Assembly (NCBI RefSeq): GCF_018618415.1
Contig: NZ_JACSMA010000002.1
Span: forward strand, 248,001-312,000
Source: Exiguobacterium sp. s146
Lineage (GTDB): Bacteria > Bacillota > Bacilli > Exiguobacteriales > Exiguobacteriaceae
DNA length: 64,000 bases
Direction: 5' to 3'
The notes beneath the pieces were generated by a model. The model was not told the DNA's origin. It ran no database searches and worked only from the letters and a program-made list of their open reading frames with translations. Position numbers and translations under genes: made by a program. How positions within the stretch are numbered: the stretch's first letter is position 1; every line of letters begins with the position of its first letter. Positions 9,084-16,938 of this stretch are shown piece by piece.

Positions 9084-9352
9084 TTCGAGGCGACCTCGAC
9101 CATCAGTTCAAAAATCAAACGGGTGAACCCTTCAATCTGTTGCAGCATCCAAGGTCCAAAGACGACGAGCCCGATAAAGACCGAGACGATCTTCGGGACG
9201 AACGATAACGTCTGCTCTTGAATTTGTGTCGTCGCCTGTAAAATCGAAATGACGAGACCGACGACGAGTGAAATCAATAAGAGCGGCATCGAGATTTTCA
9301 ATAACGTCCACACACTCTCCGTCGCCAAATAAATGACCATTTCCTGCGTCAT
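9080..9352 (-). CDS. fliQ: Flagellar export gate protein FliQ
   Basis: FliQ is a 90 aa two-helix membrane protein, four copies of which wrap the FliP-FliR core of the export gate. Two hydrophobic segments are visible (about residues 16-38 and 52-70) around a polar loop containing QATTQIQEQTLSFVPK, the conserved family loop. The gene starts 11 bp after fliP and overlaps fliR by 4 bp. Its size is exactly normal. The alternate-frame reading of the same bases gives no recognisable protein. Confidence 0.95.
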   Translation of the reverse strand: MTQEMVIYLATESVWTLLKISMPLLLISLVVGLVISILQATTQIQEQTLSFVPKIVSVFIGLVVFGPWMLQQIEGFTRLIFELMVEVASK

Positions 9353-9363
9353 ATTCGTTCCTC

Positions 9364-10029
9364 CTACATACTTCTAAGCAAGGACTCCACAATCAAGTGC
9401 CATCCATCCACCAACACAAACAGTAATAATTTGAACGGCAATGCAATCATGACCGGCGGAAGCATCATCATCCCCATCGACATGAGAACACTCGCCACGA
9501 CCATATCGATAATCAAAAATGGCAAGAAAATCATGAATCCGATTTGGAACGCCGTTTTCAACTCACTGATTGCATAGGCCGGGACCATCGCGAGTAGCGG
9601 GACATCTTCGACCGACTCAGGTTGCTCATAGTTCCCATATTTAATAAATAATTGCAAATCCTCTTGGCGTGTATATTGGGCCATGAACCGCTTCATCGTA
9701 TTTCCTGCCTCTTCGAACGCCTCGTCTTGACTGATTTCGTCATCCATATACGGTGACAACGCCTGCTCATTCAATTCCGATAGCACAGGCGACATGACGA
9801 ACAATGTGATGAACAGGGCGAGCCCGATAATCAACTGGTTCGGTGGCGTCTGTTGCGTCCCGAGTGCCGGACGGATGAACGACAGCACGACGACGACCCG
9901 TGTGAAACAAGTCATCAAGATTAAAAACGAAGGCGCGAGCGTGAGCAAGGTGAGCACGACCAATAATTTGATCGAGGTCGATGTACTGTCTGGCGTCTCC
10001 AAATTGATTAATTGTTCAATCGTCGTCAT
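9364..10029 (-). CDS. fliP: Flagellar export gate protein FliP
   Basis: FliP (221 aa) forms the pentameric core of the flagellar export channel. Hydrophobic segments lie at about 20-45, 65-85, 155-180 and 190-215. The conserved FliP/YscR motif region MTCFTRVVVVLSFIRPALGTQQTPPNQ is visible around residues 39-65. In this protein the N-terminal signal-like segment is short, as in Bacillus relatives. It overlaps fliO by 4 bp upstream. Together with fliQ, fliR, flhB and flhA this completes the export gate in one uninterrupted block. Confidence 0.96.
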   Translation of the reverse strand: MTTIEQLINLETPDSTSTSIKLLVVLTLLTLAPSFLILMTCFTRVVVVLSFIRPALGTQQTPPNQLIIGLALFITLFVMSPVLSELNEQALSPYMDDEISQDEAFEEAGNTMKRFMAQYTRQEDLQLFIKYGNYEQPESVEDVPLLAMVPAYAISELKTAFQIGFMIFLPFLIIDMVVASVLMSMGMMMLPPVMIALPFKLLLFVLVDGWHLIVESLLRSM

Positions 10030-10520
10030 CGTTTCTTCCTCACTTCTTCAATCTGAGCCAACTGTTGTTTGAACGTGTCGAGAAAAGCCGACGAGTTCGA
10101 CTGGTTCAAGGCCGGGGCATCGAGCGCCGCCTCGTCCATCGCTTCGGCATCAATCCGGTCGAGCAATTGAATCGAGTCGCCGACACCGAGCACGTACACT
10201 TGTTCACCGAGCTTGACGAGTTGCACCGAACGGTCTTTACCGAGCGGGACACCGCCGAGATGGGTCAAATGCTGAGCCGACTTCACGCCTTGTGTCCGTG
10301 CGTTCAACCATCGCACGAGGACGAGGAACCCACCGATGACGACGACCATGCTCAAGATGAGCTTGATGGCCGTGCCGACCGATGAGACGGCCGATGTGAC
10401 CGGTTCGTCTTTCGTGTCTGGCTGTTGCTGTTCGAACTGTTGGTCGACGGTGGCGGCCTCGACCGTGGCCGGGACGAATAGCCCAGCCACGAGAAGGATA
10501 ATCAACCACCACTTGTTCAT
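10026..10520 (-). CDS. fliO: Flagellar assembly protein FliO (FliZ in Bacillus)
   Basis: FliO (called FliZ in Bacillus) is a small membrane protein that helps assemble the FliP pentamer. The 164 aa sequence starts with a signal peptide (MNKWWLIILLVAGLFVPATVEA), then a short polar extracellular segment, a membrane helix at about 50-70 (AIKLILSMVVVIGGFLVLVRWL) and a cytoplasmic domain with the FliO core GGVPLGKDRSVQLVKLGEQVYVLGVG. It lies between cheY and fliP and overlaps both by 4 bp, the standard Bacillales position. Its sequence is poorly conserved across the family, so the call rests on architecture, the core motif and context. Confidence 0.9.
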   Translation of the reverse strand: MNKWWLIILLVAGLFVPATVEAATVDQQFEQQQPDTKDEPVTSAVSSVGTAIKLILSMVVVIGGFLVLVRWLNARTQGVKSAQHLTHLGGVPLGKDRSVQLVKLGEQVYVLGVGDSIQLLDRIDAEAMDEAALDAPALNQSNSSAFLDTFKQQLAQIEEVRKKR

Positions 10521-10882
10521 TGTGCGACCGTTTTTGAGACTGCCTCGACGACGCGTTCAGCGTTGAACGGTTTGACGATAAAGTCTTTGGCTCCTGCTTG
10601 AATCGCATCGATGACCATCGCTTGTTGTCCCATCGCCGAACACATGATGACTTTCGCGTTCGAATCGAACCCACGGATTTCTTTCAATGCGGCCAAGCCG
10701 TCCATTTCTGGCATCGTGATGTCGAGCGTGACGAGATCGGGCATGAGTTCACGATATTTCGCTACCGCATCGACACCGTTCTCCGCTTCACCGACGACTT
10801 CAAATCCATTCTTTGTCAAGATATCCTTAATCATCATGCGCATGAACGCTGCATCATCTACTACTAAAATTTTTGCACTCAT
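10517..10882 (-). CDS. cheY: Chemotaxis response regulator CheY
   Basis: CheY is the 121 aa single-domain response regulator phosphorylated by CheA; CheY-P binds the FliM/FliY switch. The receiver domain is complete: acidic pair near residues 9-10 (VVDDA), phospho-acceptor Asp in LVTLDITMPEMDGL at about 54, Ser/Thr switch in MCSAMG and Lys in IVKPFNAE near 104. There is no output domain. It follows fliY by 12 bp with AAGGAGG close to the ATG and overlaps fliO. Placement between the switch gene fliY and the export genes matches B. subtilis. Confidence 0.96.
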   Translation of the reverse strand: MSAKILVVDDAAFMRMMIKDILTKNGFEVVGEAENGVDAVAKYRELMPDLVTLDITMPEMDGLAALKEIRGFDSNAKVIMCSAMGQQAMVIDAIQAGAKDFIVKPFNAERVVEAVSKTVAQ

Positions 10883-10894
10883 TCTTCTTCCTCC

Positions 10895-12010
10895 TTAAAC
10901 GATGCCAATCCGCTCGTGCGGTTGGATAATTTCTGTTACACGGACGCCGAAGTTCTCTTCGATGACGACGACTTCGCCGCGGGCGATCCGCTGTTGGTTC
11001 ACATAAATATCGACCGGCTCACCGGCCAACTTGTCGAGTTCGATAATCGAGCCTTGTGACAGCTCGAGCACTTCTCGGACCGAACGTTTCGTCCGTCCGA
11101 GTTCGACCGTCACGTTGAGCGGCACGTCATACAACAATCCCAGATTCGCTGGAATCGAGTCGTTCGTCGTCGGTGCATGGAGCGGCATGAACTCGGCCTG
11201 GCTGACGGCGACTTCCGGTACCGATTTCGCTTGCGGACGAACCGGTTGTTGGGCGGCCGCGGCTGGTGCCGGCGCTGCCTCTTGTTTCGGTGCGGCCTGA
11301 GCAGCTGGTGGAGCCGGCGCGACAGGGGCTGGCGACGTGGCGGCCATCAGTTCGTTGACGAGTTGTTTCCCGAACTGGACCGGTGCGATTTGAACGATTT
11401 TCGAATCGATTAACGTGCCGACCTTCAAGTTGAACTCGATGAGCACCATCGTCTCCCAAAGTTCGAGACGGTCGATAATCGTTTGTTTTTTCGTCGCATC
11501 GAACACTTCGACGAGCGGTGGTGAAATATCAATCTTTTTCGAGAACACGGTCGACAAGGATGTCGCTGCCGCACCCATCATTTGGTTCATCGCCTCTTGG
11601 ACGGCTGAAAGACGAATCTCATCGAGCCCTTCCGGATCGACTCCGATCCCGGTTCCACCGAGCATCAAGTCGGAGATGATGGCGGCGTCTTCACGTGTCA
11701 ATACGAGCACGTTCTCGCCTTTCAAGCCTTCCGTGTAGCCGACTCGAAGTGCGACGTGCGGCGTCGGATAACGCTCACGGAGCGCATCGATCGTGACTTC
11801 ACTGACGATTGGCGTCGTGATTTCTACTTTTTGTTGCAATAACGTCGATAGCGCCGTCGCCGAGTTACCGAACGAGATATTTCCGATTTCCCCTAAGGCG
11901 TCGCTTTCCATCGAATCAAGATGTTCTTCAGGATTCGCCTCCGGTTTTGACGACTCGCTCGTCCCGCGCAATAACGCGTCTATTTCATCTTGTGACAACA
12001 TCTCACTCAT
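10895..12010 (-). CDS. fliY: Flagellar switch protein and CheY-P phosphatase FliY
   Basis: FliY is a C-ring component fused to a CheC-like phosphatase. The 371 aa protein has an N-terminal CheY-P-binding peptide (MLSQDEIDALLRGT) also seen in FliM, two CheC-type sites (SDALGEIGNISFGNSATAL near 33-51 and VQEAMNQMMGAAATSL near 130), an Ala/Pro-rich linker about 225-270, and a C-terminal SpoA/FliN domain (LYDVPLNVTVELGRTKRSVREVLEL, about 288-365). Both catalytic E-xx-N pairs are present, so phosphatase activity is likely. Its start overlaps the stop of fliM by 4 bp. No separate fliN is present, as expected when FliY supplies the FliN domain. Confidence 0.96.
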   Translation of the reverse strand: MSEMLSQDEIDALLRGTSESSKPEANPEEHLDSMESDALGEIGNISFGNSATALSTLLQQKVEITTPIVSEVTIDALRERYPTPHVALRVGYTEGLKGENVLVLTREDAAIISDLMLGGTGIGVDPEGLDEIRLSAVQEAMNQMMGAAATSLSTVFSKKIDISPPLVEVFDATKKQTIIDRLELWETMVLIEFNLKVGTLIDSKIVQIAPVQFGKQLVNELMAATSPAPVAPAPPAAQAAPKQEAAPAPAAAAQQPVRPQAKSVPEVAVSQAEFMPLHAPTTNDSIPANLGLLYDVPLNVTVELGRTKRSVREVLELSQGSIIELDKLAGEPVDIYVNQQRIARGEVVVIEENFGVRVTEIIQPHERIGIV

Positions 12011-12996
12011 TGCTCTTCCTCCTTCACCCGGTGGAGCACTTGGACCGCCATCCGCTTCCCGCTCACACCGACTTGCCCTCTGAACACTTTATTTTCCCCT
12101 ACCATGATCGATAACGGGTCTTTCACCAACTGATCGAGCGTCAAGCAGTCCCCGACCTCTAAATGCAACAAGTCACCGAACGTGATCGTCGTCTCCCCGA
12201 GCAGGGATACGACCTCGACCGACGAGTTCATCAACTGGGCTTTGAGCGGTTCTTTACTGTTCCCGCTCGCATTGCGGCGATTGGCCTCTTGCATCCAATA
12301 ATGACTCGATAGTTTCGATAACACCGGCTCAATCGTCACGAACGGCAAGCAGACGTTGATTGTCCCGCTCACTTCGCCGATCGTGACGCCGATTGAAATG
12401 AGGACGACCGTCTCGTTTGGCGAGACGAGTTGAAGGAACTGAGGATTGACCTCGACCGCTGTCATCTCTGACTTGATTTCGGCAATCGATTCCCAAGCGT
12501 CTCCGTATCCGGCAAACGCTCGTTTATATAATTGCGTCAAGATGCGCATCTCGATTTCCGTGAAGCTCTCGACTTTTTCAATCTCGACCCCGGGACCGCC
12601 GAGTAGGCGGTCGAGCACCGCGTACGAGATGTTCGGATTCACTTCGATGATGAAACGGCCATTGAGCGGCGGTGCTTCAATCAAGTTGATCATCGTCATG
12701 CTCGGAATGGAATGAATGAATTCGTCATACGGAAGTTGCTCGACCGAGTTGACCGTGAACTGGACGTACGTCCGGAGCTGGGCCGAGAAGAACGTGGTCA
12801 GCATCCGTGTGAAATGCTCATGTATCCGGGTCAAGCTTCGGATTTGGTCTTTCGAGAAGCGGACCGCCCTTTTAAAGTCGTACTGCCGGACTTTCCGCTC
12901 TTCTTCCTGGGCCAAAAAGGAGTCGGCTTCGACGTCGCCACTACTTAACGCCGAAAGCAAGGCATCAATTTCTTGTTGAGATAAGACTTCTCCCAT
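12007..12996 (-). CDS. fliM: Flagellar motor switch protein FliM
   Basis: FliM is the middle C-ring protein that receives CheY-P and sets rotation direction. The 329 aa protein carries the N-terminal CheY-P-binding motif (VLSQQEIDALLSAL, residues 4-17), a middle CheC-like domain without catalytic residues (about 45-230, including the GGPGVEIE-type loop) and a C-terminal SpoA domain (VEVVSLLGETTITFGDLLHLEVGDCL, about 252-320). It starts 9 bp after fliL with a GAGGTG ribosome site and is coupled to fliY by ATGA. Length and domain order are typical. Confidence 0.96.
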   Translation of the reverse strand: MGEVLSQQEIDALLSALSSGDVEADSFLAQEEERKVRQYDFKRAVRFSKDQIRSLTRIHEHFTRMLTTFFSAQLRTYVQFTVNSVEQLPYDEFIHSIPSMTMINLIEAPPLNGRFIIEVNPNISYAVLDRLLGGPGVEIEKVESFTEIEMRILTQLYKRAFAGYGDAWESIAEIKSEMTAVEVNPQFLQLVSPNETVVLISIGVTIGEVSGTINVCLPFVTIEPVLSKLSSHYWMQEANRRNASGNSKEPLKAQLMNSSVEVVSLLGETTITFGDLLHLEVGDCLTLDQLVKDPLSIMVGENKVFRGQVGVSGKRMAVQVLHRVKEEEQ

Positions 12997-13005
12997 GATG
13001 CCACC

Positions 13006-13455
13006 TCACTGTATGATTTTCTTCGTCATGTAGACTCGTTGGACCTCACCTGACTCCAACAGCCCGTTTAATTGTTTGCGGAGCGACTGCTCGAACTTCT
13101 GCATGTCCTCTTTCGTCGTGAGCTTCGCTTTCGTCATGCCGGCCAAATCGCCGAGGATGACGTTATGCACTTGGAACTTCCGAAGTTCGAGATCTTCTTT
13201 CGTCTCCGCGGCATCGGTCACGATTGTGAACTGGACGTTAATGAAGCGCTCATCTTGGATGTTCGTCGTCATATCGTCCGTCGTGAAGCTGCGTTCGGCC
13301 AATTCTTCGGCGGTGACCGGTTTCGTCTTCGCCGTCACGTTGTCCCCGAATAAGTATTTATAAGTCATGAATCCGGCCCCGCCCATGACGAGCAGGACGA
13401 CTAGCAGGATGAGCACCATTTTCATGGCGCCGCCTTTTTGTTTTTCTTCACTCAT
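13006..13455 (-). CDS. fliL: Flagellar basal body-associated protein FliL
   Basis: FliL is a single-pass membrane protein that associates with stators and supports motor torque. A cytoplasmic N-terminus rich in Lys/Glu is followed by one membrane helix (MVLILLVVLLVMGGAGFMTYKY) and an extracytoplasmic SPFH-like domain with RFINVQFTIVTDAAETKEDLELR and a C-terminal RVYMTKKIIQ. I chose the ATG at 13455 (149 aa), which has GAGGTG 6 nt upstream; a GTG at 13464 would place the start inside that ribosome site. It overlaps swrD by 8 bp and precedes fliM by 9 bp. Confidence 0.93.
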   Translation of the reverse strand: MSEEKQKGGAMKMVLILLVVLLVMGGAGFMTYKYLFGDNVTAKTKPVTAEELAERSFTTDDMTTNIQDERFINVQFTIVTDAAETKEDLELRKFQVHNVILGDLAGMTKAKLTTKEDMQKFEQSLRKQLNGLLESGEVQRVYMTKKIIQ

Positions 13456-13666
13456 CTTCTTCACCTCGTATGCCTATCGTTCCAACCAGACCGATCGAGG
13501 CATAGAATGCCGTCGTCCGGTCGATGATTTGTTGTTTCGTCTCGCTGACGATATACGTCTTTCCGTTATACAAGTGAATGATCGTGTCGGGCTCGGCTTT
13601 GATCGTCTCGATGAACAAGGCGTTCAGCACGAGTTCCTCACCTCGGAGCGTCGTGACGTGAATCAT
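13448..13666 (-). CDS. swrD: FlbD/SwrD family small flagellar protein
   Basis: A 72 aa protein of the FlbD family (SwrD/YlzI in B. subtilis), which increases motor torque for swarming in that species. The family core is visible: MIHVTTLRGEELVLNALFIETIKAEPDTIIHLYNGK, ending near YIVSE. It lies exactly where swrD lies in B. subtilis, between flgE and fliL, and its ATG overlaps the flgE stop (TGATG). The C-terminal 20 residues (ASIGLVGTIGIRGEEDE) are less conserved. The family call is firm; the torque role is carried over from B. subtilis. Confidence 0.88.
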   Translation of the reverse strand: MIHVTTLRGEELVLNALFIETIKAEPDTIIHLYNGKTYIVSETKQQIIDRTTAFYASIGLVGTIGIRGEEDE

Positions 13667-14457
13667 CAGCGTTTCAAGTTGACGAGTTCTTGGAGAATCT
13701 CGTCCGATGTTGTGATGATTCGTGTGTTCGCCTGGAAACCACGCTGGGCGACAATCATTTCGGTGAACTCTTCAGACAAATCGACGTTCGACATCTCGAG
13801 CGCGCCCGAGACGAGCTCGCCACGACCATCTTGTCCAGCAATCCCGCCGTTCGGCACGCCTGAGTTTTGCGATTGAATGAAGTTGTTCGCGCCGACTTTT
13901 GACAATCCGGCGTTGTTGGCGAACGTGACGACTTGGATTTGACCGACGACAGTCGATGCTCCGGCATTATCGACGTAACTGACTTGTCCGTCTTTCCCAA
14001 TCGAGAGTGACTTCGCACCGGTCGGGATATTGATGCGGCCGCCGTTTGTATTAAGGACGTAAGCCCCGTCCCCGTTCACGAGGTCGCCGGCGTTGTCCGT
14101 ATAGAAGTTACCGGCCCGTGTATATTGCGTCTGTCCGTTCACGTCCAAGGCGAAGAACCCTTCACCCGAGATTCCGACGTCAAGCGCCCGACCAGAGTTT
14201 TGCATGGCGCCTTGGTTATAGACGTTATCGACGGTCGCCATCGTGCCCCCGAGACCGACTTCTTTCGGGTTGACCCCACCGCTCAAACCGTTCGCCGCCG
14301 TCGCACTACCGACTTGTTGGCTGACGAGGTCTTTGAACGTGACGCGCCCTTTTTTGTAACCGAACGTGTTGACGTTGGCGATGTTGTTCCCGACGACATC
14401 AAGCTTCGATTGGAAGTTCTTTAACCCACTGATTCCTGAGTACATTGCTCTTAACAT
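13666..14457 (-). CDS. flgE: Flagellar hook protein FlgE (short FlgG-like form)
   Basis: This 263 aa protein forms the hook in Bacillus-type flagella; it is often annotated flgG because it lacks the extra domains of enterobacterial FlgE. The N-terminal rod/hook motif (MLRAMYSGISGLKNFQSKLDVVGNNIANVNTFGYKK) and the C-terminal heptad region (SGALEMSNVDLSEEFTEMIVAQRGFQANTRIITTSDEILQELVNLKR, about residues 215-263) are both intact. A central beta domain contains EGFFALDVNGQTQYTRAGNF. Position after flgD and before swrD matches the B. subtilis hook gene. No second flgG-type gene is in this operon; rod proteins FlhO/FlhP would lie elsewhere. Confidence 0.92.
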   Translation of the reverse strand: MLRAMYSGISGLKNFQSKLDVVGNNIANVNTFGYKKGRVTFKDLVSQQVGSATAANGLSGGVNPKEVGLGGTMATVDNVYNQGAMQNSGRALDVGISGEGFFALDVNGQTQYTRAGNFYTDNAGDLVNGDGAYVLNTNGGRINIPTGAKSLSIGKDGQVSYVDNAGASTVVGQIQVVTFANNAGLSKVGANNFIQSQNSGVPNGGIAGQDGRGELVSGALEMSNVDLSEEFTEMIVAQRGFQANTRIITTSDEILQELVNLKR

Positions 14458-14468
14458 GATGAATCCTC

Positions 14469-14900
14469 CTATGCTGGTTTGATGGAAGTGATGTTGTACA
14501 CGTTGACGGACGTTCCGTCTTCAAGGTCGGCCACATAGCCGGCTTCGGTCTTCGAAATCGAGAGCACACGTCCCAAGCCTTTAATCGTCTCGGTTTCCGT
14601 TTCATTTGTATAAGCGACCGTTTGCCCGATCATATTGCTGAACTCCGAAATCGAGGCCATTTGTCGGTCGACGAGCACCGAGTCGAGTTGTTTCGAAATC
14701 GTCTGCATTTGTTCGAGAGAAGAGAACTGAGCCATCTGAGAGATGAACTCACGATCTTCCATCGGTGACATCGGGTCTTGGTTGGCGAGCTGGGCGAGCA
14801 ACAGTTTCAAGAACATGCTTTGATCGTATTGGTTCGTCGCTTTCGGCATCGATTGATCCGGCAGCGTGTAATCATTCGTCTTCGGCTGGATGGTCGTCAT
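14469..14900 (-). CDS. flgD: Hook assembly scaffold (hook cap) protein FlgD
   Basis: FlgD caps the growing hook and is needed for hook polymerisation. The N-terminal conserved part is visible (MFLKLLLAQLANQDPMSPMEDREFISQMAQFSSLEQM), followed by a short domain ending in GTSVNVYNITSIKP. I chose the ATG at 14900 (143 aa), which has AAAGGAG 9 nt upstream; the upstream ATG at 14927 lies deep inside fliK and lacks a ribosome site. The gene overlaps the end of fliK by 29 bp. The length is close to B. subtilis FlgD/YlxG, shorter than enterobacterial FlgD because the C-terminal Ig-like domains are reduced. Confidence 0.92.
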   Translation of the reverse strand: MTTIQPKTNDYTLPDQSMPKATNQYDQSMFLKLLLAQLANQDPMSPMEDREFISQMAQFSSLEQMQTISKQLDSVLVDRQMASISEFSNMIGQTVAYTNETETETIKGLGRVLSISKTEAGYVADLEDGTSVNVYNITSIKPA

Positions 14901-15918
14901 CGTCAGGGTCTCCTTTCGGTTGTTCATGATGTTCCGGTTCAGGCTGGTCGAACTCTTGGAAGTTCGAGCTTTTCGTCTCGAGCGCTTGTTGGGTCAAGTT
15001 GACCTCGACCCGGACGTTCGGGTTCGCGGGCTGGAGCGTCTGTTGTAACTGTCCGAGTTGCGATTGCAATAACTGCTTCGCTTCTTGGTTACTCGCAAAC
15101 AGCTTGACGACGAGCTCCCCGTTCTGCCGCTCGAGTTTGACGACGAGTTCGCCTAGCTGTTCCGGATACAGCCGGACCGTGAACACTTTCGACCCATCGG
15201 CCCCGCTCTTGAACGGTGCGCGTTGCAAGGCCGCTTCAATCCGGGCCTGCATGTTCTCAGGCAATGAGCCTTTCGAGGCGTACATCACCATCTCAGAGTC
15301 GATGCTCGGTTTGGACCACGTCATACTTTTCGGCATCCAGTCGGCCTCTTTGACCGGCTGTTGCACCGGTACGGGTTGCGTTTCAGGTTGTGTCACACCG
15401 GGTAAAGATTTTGGGGTCTGTCCGAGCGTCCCTTTAAACTGCGCAACGACTTGCTGGATGATGCGCACGTTCTCCTCTACTTGATCGACCGGCACCGTCT
15501 GGACGAGTGTGTCCGTCTCTTTCTTCGTGAGCGTGAACGAGAGCGTCGGTGCCGCCGCTTGGCTTGTAAGGAGTACCGGCAACTCTTCCGGGACCGGGAC
15601 CGTTGCCGGTTCCGGGGCGACTTGATTTAAAATCCCGATATAGGCATCCATGAACTTCCGGTACGCATCGGCCGGTAGCGACTTCAACCATTGCAGGCTA
15701 TCCGGCTGTTGAAGCCACTGTTCTAATCGATTCGATACGTTCTCGAGCGGGAGTGATGTTTCGTCTTCCGAGACGACCATTGCTTCAGGCGCCGCAGTCG
15801 GTGTCGTACCGAGCATGGCCGAGAGCAATTCTAAAAACTGTCCGGTCGGGGTTGCAGTCGCGTCCCCGCCCTTTTGCGGTGCCCCTTGCATCGATTGGGC
15901 CAATAAGGCGATATTCAT
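14872..15918 (-). CDS. fliK: Flagellar hook-length control protein FliK
   Basis: FliK is a secreted ruler that triggers the FlhB switch when the hook reaches length. The 348 aa protein is low in complexity and rich in Pro, Gln and Val in its first two thirds, then carries the conserved Flg_hook domain (KVFTVRLYPEQLGELVVKLERQNGELVVKLFASNQEAKQLLQSQLGQLQQTL, about residues 240-300), ending in an acidic tail (DDDDHPAEDE). Three tandem ATG codons (15924, 15921, 15918) follow AAAGGAGG; I chose 15918, which gives 8 nt spacing. A GTG at 15942 is also in frame but would precede the ribosome site. Confidence 0.92.
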   Translation of the reverse strand: MNIALLAQSMQGAPQKGGDATATPTGQFLELLSAMLGTTPTAAPEAMVVSEDETSLPLENVSNRLEQWLQQPDSLQWLKSLPADAYRKFMDAYIGILNQVAPEPATVPVPEELPVLLTSQAAAPTLSFTLTKKETDTLVQTVPVDQVEENVRIIQQVVAQFKGTLGQTPKSLPGVTQPETQPVPVQQPVKEADWMPKSMTWSKPSIDSEMVMYASKGSLPENMQARIEAALQRAPFKSGADGSKVFTVRLYPEQLGELVVKLERQNGELVVKLFASNQEAKQLLQSQLGQLQQTLQPANPNVRVEVNLTQQALETKSSNFQEFDQPEPEHHEQPKGDPDDDDHPAEDE

Positions 15919-15938
15919 CATCATGTCCTCCTTTCCAG

Positions 15939-16499
15939 TCACTGGAGCAACTGGGTAACGACGGCGGCCTGCTGGGCATCCATCCGTCCCAATATGTCGG
16001 CTTGTTGCTTCGGCGATAATTCTTTCAAAAGGTTCGCTACTTGTGGACTTTCGAGCTCGTTCATGATGGCAGCGGCTTGTTTCGCTGACATCTCTTCATA
16101 GACGCGAGACACGTCCGACGTTTCTTCTTCGACCGCACTGGCTGTCGCCAACTCTGCGACGAGCCGGTCCCGCTCTTGAATCAACTTTGAGACTTCTTCT
16201 TGTCTAGCCTTCACTTCGTTCGTCAACTCGGCGTTATCGGCCCGTAGCTTCTCGATTTCAGCATTCGCCACTTTCAAACGATTCGCGGCATCGGAATCTA
16301 TCCCGGTCACGTTCACGTTCGTCTTCACATTCTCTTCCGGCTCTTGTTTTGAACCGGTCTCGAGAAACGGGACCGATAACAACGGACGGTCCATCGCATA
16401 GTTCATGACGACAATCCCTCCAACGAGTAGAAAGATGGCCGGCACGAGAACGAGTGCGACCAATAGCTGTCTGCCCCGCTTCGTATTGTCTTTTTCCAT
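15939..16499 (-). CDS. YlxF/MotE-family membrane coiled-coil flagellar protein
   Basis: This 186 aa protein corresponds in place to B. subtilis YlxF, between fliJ and fliK. It has a short cytoplasmic N-terminus, one membrane helix (LLVALVLVPAIFLLVGGIVVMNYAM, about 12-35), a coiled coil of about 75 residues (DSDAANRLKVANAEIEKLRADNAEL onwards), and a C-terminal MgtE_N-like helical domain (VYEEMSAKQAAAIMNELESPQVANLLKELSPKQQADILGRM, about 130-175). This architecture is that of MotE-type proteins, which in other bacteria act as periplasmic partners of stator-linked proteins. The role in Gram-positives is not well fixed; motor or export-apparatus support is inferred from position only. Confidence 0.85.
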   Translation of the reverse strand: MEKDNTKRGRQLLVALVLVPAIFLLVGGIVVMNYAMDRPLLSVPFLETGSKQEPEENVKTNVNVTGIDSDAANRLKVANAEIEKLRADNAELTNEVKARQEEVSKLIQERDRLVAELATASAVEEETSDVSRVYEEMSAKQAAAIMNELESPQVANLLKELSPKQQADILGRMDAQQAAVVTQLLQ

Positions 16500-16503
16500 C
16501 GGT

Positions 16504-16938
16504 TTACTTCCCTTTCCCGTGATGAATCACGGCCAACTCATCGATGAAGTGCTGTTCGATGAGCTTTGTCGCGGCCACTTCATGTTGACTGACTTTTTCA
16601 TGCAACGTTACATATTTCTTTTCCTCGACGACTTTTCCAAGCAGACGTTCCTGCGACAAATGGTAGCGATTCCGCGCCTGTTGGACGACGAGTTGTTGTG
16701 TCTCGATTTGACGCTTCAACCGTTCGCGTGTTTGCTCTCGGTATTGCGACATGAGCAGATCGATGACGCCAGCTTGTTCATCTTGACTCTTCATGAGCGA
16801 CTCGTACGTCAAGACGAGCTGATACAACGTCTCCATCTCCGTCTCGAACCGCGATTTATATTGTCTCATTTCCGTCGCCGACTCTTCTTTCTCATGTTCT
16901 GCGATCGGCATGATGCGCTCTAACAATAATCTGTTCAT
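16504..16938 (-). CDS. fliJ: Flagellar export chaperone/stalk protein FliJ
   Basis: FliJ is the coiled-coil stalk that sits in the FliI ATPase ring and couples it to FlhA, resembling the gamma subunit of F1. The 144 aa sequence is highly charged and predicted all-helical, with long antiparallel coiled-coil stretches (residues about 10-70 and 75-135) and no Cys or membrane segment. The start overlaps the fliI stop (ATGA) and has GAGG 6 nt upstream. FliJ sequences diverge quickly, so the assignment depends mostly on size, helical composition and position directly after fliI. Confidence 0.9.
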   Translation of the reverse strand: MNRLLLERIMPIAEHEKEESATEMRQYKSRFETEMETLYQLVLTYESLMKSQDEQAGVIDLLMSQYREQTRERLKRQIETQQLVVQQARNRYHLSQERLLGKVVEEKKYVTLHEKVSQHEVAATKLIEQHFIDELAVIHHGKGK

